NCBI GenBank assembly: GCA_009392095.1
Contig: VFHF01000322.1
Location: 1-10,234 of the forward strand
Direction of reading: 5' to 3'
From: SAR202 cluster bacterium
GTDB taxonomy: Bacteria; Chloroflexota; Dehalococcoidia; Lucifugimonadales; UBA3495
Length of the DNA stretch: 10,234 bases
The translations under genes and the position numbers were made by a program. Numbering within the stretch: position 1 is the stretch's first letter; the number at the start of each line of letters is the position of its first letter. Positions 6,671-10,234 of this stretch are shown in pieces. The notes beneath the pieces were generated by a model that saw only the letters and a program-made list of their open reading frames with translations, was not told the origin of the DNA and searched no databases.

Positions 6671-7006
6671 TTGAGTTCAGACCTCAACTGCGTATTCTGC
6701 CGGATATCAGACGGCCAAGAACCGGCTAAATACCGCTACCTGGATGACGATCTAATGGTCATCGTAAACAAGCTCACCTGGGTACCATTGATGTTGCTGG
6801 TCATGCCCCGTAAACACATGAGCCAGATACAGGTATGGAGCAGTGGTCTGTTGACTCGGATGGGCAACTTGGCGGTGGATATGGGCGCTATGTACTCGCC
6901 CAACGGATTCCGTATACTCTCGAATTTCGGCCATGACGGCATGCAGAGCCAGAGCCACGGTCACATCCATGTCATCGGAGGAGCATACTTGGGTCCCTAC
7001 GCGTAG
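6671..7006 (+). CDS. HIT-family (histidine triad) protein
   Basis: Small nucleotide hydrolase/transferase of the histidine triad superfamily, typically cleaving purine nucleoside phosphoramidates or dinucleotides; cytosolic. From the chosen start it is 111 residues, the normal length for HINT-like members. Seen: C7-x-x-C10 (CVFCRI), typical of zinc-binding HIT proteins; VMPRKHMSQ at 44-52; and the triad HGHIHV at 96-101 (H96, H98, H100, followed by IGG), preceded by N85 and Q94. The frame is open upstream to a TTG at 6578, but that TTG is the -35 box of a strong promoter and homology begins only near residue 5 of the shorter form. The TTG at 6671 with AAGGA 10 nt upstream is therefore preferred. 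The crotonase gene follows 35 nt downstream, so they are probably cotranscribed. Substrate unknown. Confidence 0.9.
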   Translation: MSSDLNCVFCRISDGQEPAKYRYLDDDLMVIVNKLTWVPLMLLVMPRKHMSQIQVWSSGLLTRMGNLAVDMGAMYSPNGFRILSNFGHDGMQSQSHGHIHVIGGAYLGPYA

Positions 7007-7010
7007 GGAC
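6993..7010. repeat. Perfect 18-bp palindrome spanning the HIT stop codon
   Basis: GTCCCTACGCGTAGGGAC is identical to its reverse complement and includes the HIT stop TAG (7004-7006). As RNA it would form a 7-bp stem with a CGCG loop. No T-tract follows immediately, so it is not a classical terminator. It lies 31 nt before the crotonase start, where it could be a protein-binding site or an mRNA processing/attenuation hairpin. Confidence 0.7.
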
Positions 7011-7027
7011 TTGAACAAATTTCCTTT

Positions 7028-7032
7028 AGGAG
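7028..7032 (+). promoter_or_regulatory. Ribosome-binding site deciding the crotonase TTG start
   Basis: AGGAG, 9 nt before the TTG at 7042. The protein family N terminus begins right at this codon. Confidence 0.7.
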
Positions 7033-7041
7033 TTACCAACA

Positions 7042-7818
7042 TTGGCTGAGACGATCCTCTACGAAAAACAGGGCAACATCGTTACCATGACCCTCAACCG
7101 GCCGGACTCTTTGAACGCCATCAACCGGCTGCTGCGAAAGGAGCTTGCGGATGCCATCGTCGAGTTTGATGGGGACCCCGAGGCATATGTCGCGATAATC
7201 ACCGGCGCCGGACGGGCATTCTGCTCAGGCCGGGACTTGAAAGAACGGGCGGACGACAACGCCGCAGGTATCCAAGCCGATGCTTCTGCCAGCATGACCA
7301 AGGAGAGTCCTTTCATGTGGCCGCGGACCTGGAAGCCCATGATTGCCGCCGTGAACGGTTTTGCTTTGGCCGGCGGTTGGTCCATAGCCCAGATGTGCGA
7401 CCTGCGCATCGCGTCTGACGAGGCCAAACTTGGCATCTCCGAAACCAGGTGGAGCCTGCTGCCACCCTTCGGCGCAATACTGCCCAAGCAGATGAATCTG
7501 GCGTCGGTGCTGGAGCTGGTCTTGACCGCTCAGCCGGTGACGGCACAGCGCGCCTATGACATGGGATTTTTGAACAAGGTGGTGCCCGCCGGTGACCTGA
7601 TGGAAGAGGCCATGGCCATGGCCCAGCAGATCGCCGACAACGCCCCCCTGGCGGTCCAGACCTTCAAAGAACTGGCCTACCGCGGCCTGAATATGTCCAA
7701 CCAAGACATCTCAGCCCTGACCTACCAGATGTATGACCGCCTCCTTCTTACTGAGGACTCCAAAGAAGGTCCCAAAGCCTTCGCCGAGAAGCGCAAGCCC
7801 CAGTGGAAAGGGCGCTAG
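7042..7818 (+). CDS. Enoyl-CoA hydratase/isomerase (crotonase) family protein
   Basis: Crotonase-fold CoA-ester enzyme, 258 residues, normal for the family. Seen: TLNRPDSLNAIN at 17-28, the oxyanion-hole segment FCSGRDLKE at 60-68, AAVNGFALAGGWSIAQMCDL at 102-121 (second oxyanion-hole Gly), and LGISETRWSLLPPFG at 130-144. By alignment with rat mitochondrial enoyl-CoA hydratase, the first catalytic Glu (E144) is replaced by Ser114, while the second (E164) is kept as Glu134; the 20-residue spacing is preserved. Many crotonases other than true hydratases lack the first Glu, so isomerase or another acyl-CoA reaction is possible and straightforward hydratase activity is doubtful. It starts with TTG 9 nt after AGGAG, sits 35 nt behind the HIT gene, and ends at a hairpin shared with the convergent acyl-CoA dehydrogenase. 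Confidence 0.94.
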   Translation: MAETILYEKQGNIVTMTLNRPDSLNAINRLLRKELADAIVEFDGDPEAYVAIITGAGRAFCSGRDLKERADDNAAGIQADASASMTKESPFMWPRTWKPMIAAVNGFALAGGWSIAQMCDLRIASDEAKLGISETRWSLLPPFGAILPKQMNLASVLELVLTAQPVTAQRAYDMGFLNKVVPAGDLMEEAMAMAQQIADNAPLAVQTFKELAYRGLNMSNQDISALTYQMYDRLLLTEDSKEGPKAFAEKRKPQWKGR

Positions 7819-7845
7819 CCCCTCATAAACCTATCATCGGCGAAC

Positions 7846-7877
7846 AAAGCCCCCTCCCCAGCTAGGGAGGGGGCTTT
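7846..7877. terminator. Bidirectional hairpin terminator between convergent genes
   Basis: A perfect 13-bp stem (7846-7858 with 7865-7877) encloses a 6-nt loop, with A residues at the left base and T at the right. It lies 28 nt after the crotonase stop and 37 nt beyond the acyl-CoA dehydrogenase stop on the other strand, so it can serve both. The T-run is short. Confidence 0.85.
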
Positions 7878-7913
7878 AACGTTAACCCACTAGACCGGAT
7901 TGTTGGATACTAG

Positions 7914-9077
7914 TTACAACTGATATTCGGGCAACCTAAGCAACTGCTTGGCGATCACCAGCCGCATGACTTCGTTGGTGCCCTCTCCGATAACCATGAG
8001 GGGCGCGTCACGATAATATCGCTCCACCGGCGAATCCTTGATGTACCCAACGCCCCCGTGGACGCGCATGGACTCCATGGCCACTTCCAGACAAACCTCG
8101 CTAGCAAACAACTTGGCCATACCCGATTCCAGGTCTACCCGCTGGCCGGTGTCTTTTTTGCCGGCGGCATCGTAGACCAATAACCGGGCCGCCTGAATCT
8201 TGGTGGCCATATCTGCCAACTTGAGCTGGATCGCCTGGTGCTCGGAGATGGGTTTGCCGAAGGTCTCCCGTTGCTGTGAATATTTGATAGCGGCCTCGAA
8301 TGCCGCTTGCGCCACGCCTACCGCCCGGGCGGCTATGTTGATGCGGCCGGTCTCCAGGCCACTCATAACCATCCCAAATCCGGCGCCCTCTTTTCCACCG
8401 ATCAGGTTATTCTCCGGGACCGCGAAGTTGTTAAAGATCAACTCGCTAGTGTCCAGTCCCCGGTAGCCGAGTTTGTCCAGGTCCTTTCCTACGTCAAAGC
8501 CGGGTCCGCCCTTCTCCACTACGAAGCAGCTTATCCCCTTATGCCGAGGCTCCATGTCGGGATCGGTGCGGGCCAACAGGCAAAACATGTCTCCGGACCG
8601 ACCGTTGGTGATGAACATCTTGGTGCCGTTGATACTGTACTCTTCGCCGTCCTTGGTTGCGGTGGTCTGAAGGTTAGCCATGTCGGTGCCGCCGCTGGGC
8701 TCGGTGAGGGCTAGTCCGCCCCGTTTGCGTCCGGAAGCCAGGTCTGGCAGGAACCTCTGCTTCTGTTCCTCGGTCCCGTAGTGAGTCAGAACATAGGTCA
8801 GGATGTGGTGTGTCCCGATGGCCCCGCTGAGGGTCATGAAACCCTTGCTCAGTTCCTCGAAAATGGAGGCAAATGTCGTATAGTCCAACCCCATGCCACC
8901 ATATTCCTCAGGCACTGTGATGCCGAAAAGCCCCAACTCTTTCATGCGGTCGATGAGGTCGTAGGGGATAGTGTCCTCGCGGTCGTGTTCTGCGGCCACC
9001 GGTTCCACTTCCCTATTCACAAAGTCACGGACCATATTTACGATCTGAACTCGGGCCTCAGGGGGTGTAGTCGTCAA
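7914..9077 (-). CDS. Acyl-CoA dehydrogenase family protein
   Basis: FAD-dependent alpha,beta-dehydrogenation of an acyl-CoA, first step of beta-oxidation or amino-acid carbon-skeleton breakdown; electrons normally go to electron-transfer flavoprotein. The 387 residues match the standard single-domain enzyme. Seen: PEEYGGMGLD at 56-65, ALTEPSGGTDMAN at 123-135 (near-signature flavin segment), GTKMFITNG at 151-159, the conserved RETFG at 270-274, RVHGGVGYI at 338-346, and GEGTNEVMRLVIAKQLL at 364-380, where Glu365 is the expected catalytic base. That base position fits short- and medium-chain types rather than the isovaleryl/long-chain type; chain length cannot be told. The start is TTG (9075-9077) with AAGGAG (minus strand, 9084-9089) six bases upstream. 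It has its own promoter at 9117-9145 and converges with the crotonase gene. Confidence 0.96.
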   Translation of the reverse strand: MTTTPPEARVQIVNMVRDFVNREVEPVAAEHDREDTIPYDLIDRMKELGLFGITVPEEYGGMGLDYTTFASIFEELSKGFMTLSGAIGTHHILTYVLTHYGTEEQKQRFLPDLASGRKRGGLALTEPSGGTDMANLQTTATKDGEEYSINGTKMFITNGRSGDMFCLLARTDPDMEPRHKGISCFVVEKGGPGFDVGKDLDKLGYRGLDTSELIFNNFAVPENNLIGGKEGAGFGMVMSGLETGRINIAARAVGVAQAAFEAAIKYSQQRETFGKPISEHQAIQLKLADMATKIQAARLLVYDAAGKKDTGQRVDLESGMAKLFASEVCLEVAMESMRVHGGVGYIKDSPVERYYRDAPLMVIGEGTNEVMRLVIAKQLLRLPEYQL

Positions 9078-9083
9078 CGGAAA

Positions 9084-9089
9084 CTCCTT
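9084..9089 (-). promoter_or_regulatory. Ribosome-binding site deciding the acyl-CoA dehydrogenase TTG start
   Basis: AAGGAG on the minus strand, six nt before the TTG start codon. No ATG lies at the expected N terminus. Confidence 0.75.
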
Positions 9090-9116
9090 CTATTCAGCGA
9101 AATTGGCTTGATACGA

Positions 9117-9145
9117 AGTCTAGCTCAGGGCCAAAATAGGGTCAA
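9117..9145 (-). promoter_or_regulatory. Sigma70-type promoter of the acyl-CoA dehydrogenase gene
   Basis: On the minus strand, TTGACC (9140-9145, 5/6), an exact 17-nt spacer, then TAGACT (9117-9122, 4/6). Transcription would start near 9110, about 33 nt before the start codon. It lies downstream of the hairpin 9165-9196, consistent with a separate transcription unit from the dikinase gene. Confidence 0.6.
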
Positions 9146-9164
9146 GAATGCCTGATGGAAACGC

Positions 9165-9196
9165 CGACGGCGCTCGATTCAATGTGAGCGCCGTCG
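9165..9196 (-). terminator. Hairpin downstream of the pyruvate phosphate dikinase gene, probable terminator
   Basis: Perfect 11-bp arms (9165-9175 and 9186-9196) around a 10-nt loop, starting 26 nt after the dikinase stop on the minus strand. The stem is GC-rich but followed only by GCGTTTCC, so the U-tract is poor. It may be a weak or factor-assisted terminator, or an mRNA-stabilising hairpin. Confidence 0.55.
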
Positions 9197-9222
9197 ATCT
9201 TTCAACCAAAAATTGGAGAGGT

Positions 9223-10234
9223 CTAGTTGTTGCTGGTCAGCGCTGCTTGGGCAGCTGCCAGCCGGGCCACCGGCACGCGGAAAGGCGAGCAGCTTACGTA
9301 ATCGAGTCCAACCTCATGGCAGAACGCCACGCTGGCCGGGTCTCCGCCGTGTTCACCACAGATGCCGATCTCCAGGTTTGGCCGCTCACGGCGTCCGGCG
9401 TCCACTCCAATTTTCACCAGCGCCCCCACTCCCTGCGGGTCGATTGACGCGAATGGGTCGTTGGGCAGCACGCCCTCATCGACATAACGCCGGAGGAACT
9501 TGCCCTCGGCGTCGTCACGACTGAAGCCAAAGACCATCTGGGTTAGGTCATTGGTGCCGAAGCTGAAGAACTCGGATTCCTTGGCGATCTCACCGGCGGT
9601 CAGAGCCGCTCTGGGAGTCTCGATCATGGTGCCGAACTTGTAGTGGACCTTGACCCCGAGGCGTTCCTGAACATTGGATGCGACCAGGCTCAGGTCCTCC
9701 CGGAGCCGGTGCATCTCTTCAACATCCACGGTCAGTGGGATCATGATCTCAGGGCTAACGTCCAGGCCTTCTTTCACCAGCAGGGCGCCGGCGGTGATTA
9801 TCGCTTCCACCTGCATGCGGTAAATGGCGGGGAAACTCAGGCCCAAACGGCAGCCGCGGTGCCCCAGCATGGGATTTGACTCACGTAGCGAGTCCACCAG
9901 GTGCAAGAAGGTTTCTTTTTTCTCTAGTTCTTCCAAGGCAGCGCCGACGTGGCGTAACTCCATAAGTTCGATTAACAAAGTTTCATATGGAGGGAGGAAC
10001 TCATGGAGGGGGGCGTCCAGGAGGCGGATGATCACGGGTCGAGGGCCCATGACCTGGAGGATCCCGCTGAAATCGCCGGTCTGAAGATCTCGGACCTGCT
10101 CCAAGGCTTCGTAAAAATCCTTCACAGCTTGAGAGGCATCGGTTTCATTCTCGGCCCGGAAGACCCGGTCGTTATTCTCCCTGCGCCAGGCTTCGGCAGC
10201 CTCCCCGTTGAGTAGCATTTGGCGGACCGATGGC
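9223..10234 (-). CDS. ppdK: Pyruvate phosphate dikinase, C-terminal part (5' end beyond window)
   Basis: Interconverts pyruvate + ATP + Pi and PEP + AMP + PPi. Only the C-terminal PEP/pyruvate-binding TIM-barrel (about 337 residues) is in view; the frame continues through the window edge, so the Met codon at 10216-10218 is internal and the remaining roughly 500 residues (ATP-grasp and phosphohistidine domains) should lie outside. Counting from that Met: RLLDAPLHEFLP at 65-76, NPMLGHRGCRLG at 115-126, PEIMIPLT at 156-163, GTMIETPRAAL at 196-206, SFGTNDLTQMVFGFSRDD at 219-236, and the catalytic-Cys loop ICGEHGGDP at 286-294 (Cys287), then SCSPFRVPVARLAAAQAAL at 309-327. The extended LHEFLP and GFSRDD motifs favour dikinase over PEP synthase or enzyme I. 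The reading frame ends in TAG at 9223-9225 and looks intact. Confidence 0.95.
   Translation of the reverse strand, partial: PSVRQMLLNGEAAEAWRRENNDRVFRAENETDASQAVKDFYEALEQVRDLQTGDFSGILQVMGPRPVIIRLLDAPLHEFLPPYETLLIELMELRHVGAALEELEKKETFLHLVDSLRESNPMLGHRGCRLGLSFPAIYRMQVEAIITAGALLVKEGLDVSPEIMIPLTVDVEEMHRLREDLSLVASNVQERLGVKVHYKFGTMIETPRAALTAGEIAKESEFFSFGTNDLTQMVFGFSRDDAEGKFLRRYVDEGVLPNDPFASIDPQGVGALVKIGVDAGRRERPNLEIGICGEHGGDPASVAFCHEVGLDYVSCSPFRVPVARLAAAQAALTSNN

Noticed and set aside
6469..6687. N-terminal extension of the MogA-like protein (73 extra codons)
   Set aside because: Overlaps the divergent HIT promoter; family homology and the GGAGG site both fix the start at 6468.
1..10234. CRISPR arrays, tRNA or rRNA genes, insertion sequences, defence genes
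   Set aside because: Looked for repeated spacer structures, tRNA-like or rRNA-like stretches and transposase motifs; none seen.

Overview
The window reads as a chromosomal segment of a free-living bacterium with moderately high GC and densely packed genes. It holds nine confidently recognisable protein families plus one small uncertain protein. The mix is compatible with a Chloroflexota (Dehalococcoidia/SAR202-like) or similar environmental lineage: an actinobacterial/chloroflexal-style polyprenyl synthetase whose second Asp-rich motif reads DDxxG, a DUF1800-DUF1501 pair, an NHL propeller, CoA-ester enzymes and pyruvate phosphate dikinase. That placement is inference from family style only; no rRNA or other marker is present. 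I see no tRNA, rRNA, CRISPR array, transposase or phage gene.

Left part (1-1684): a type I polyprenyl diphosphate synthase on the minus strand, then a 580-nt divergent intergenic region. This region carries a candidate promoter for each direction, an operator-like inverted repeat and a 12-bp exact direct repeat.

Centre (1513-5502): a three-gene plus-strand operon (DUF1800, DUF1501 and an NHL-repeat beta-propeller). A near-consensus sigma70-type promoter precedes it and a 17-bp-stem bidirectional terminator closes it. None of the three proteins has a visible signal peptide. A convergent minus-strand gene beyond the terminator encodes a cysteine-free protein of 113 residues whose C-terminal half resembles a c-type cytochrome domain without the haem site. 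Upstream of it on the same strand lies a MogA/MoaB-family molybdenum-cofactor protein.

Right part (6578-10234): a plus-strand HIT-family protein and a crotonase-family enzyme form an apparent operon, started by another near-consensus promoter and ended by a second bidirectional hairpin. The hairpin is shared with a convergent acyl-CoA dehydrogenase. Upstream of the dehydrogenase on the minus strand lies the 3' portion of a pyruvate phosphate dikinase gene, cut by the window edge.

The dehydrogenase and crotonase suggest acyl-CoA turnover, and the dikinase links pyruvate and PEP. The DUF1800/DUF1501/NHL operon with its haem-less cytochrome-like neighbour is the least understood part. Three neighbouring genes (HIT, crotonase, dehydrogenase) appear to use TTG starts, each placed by a Shine-Dalgarno match.
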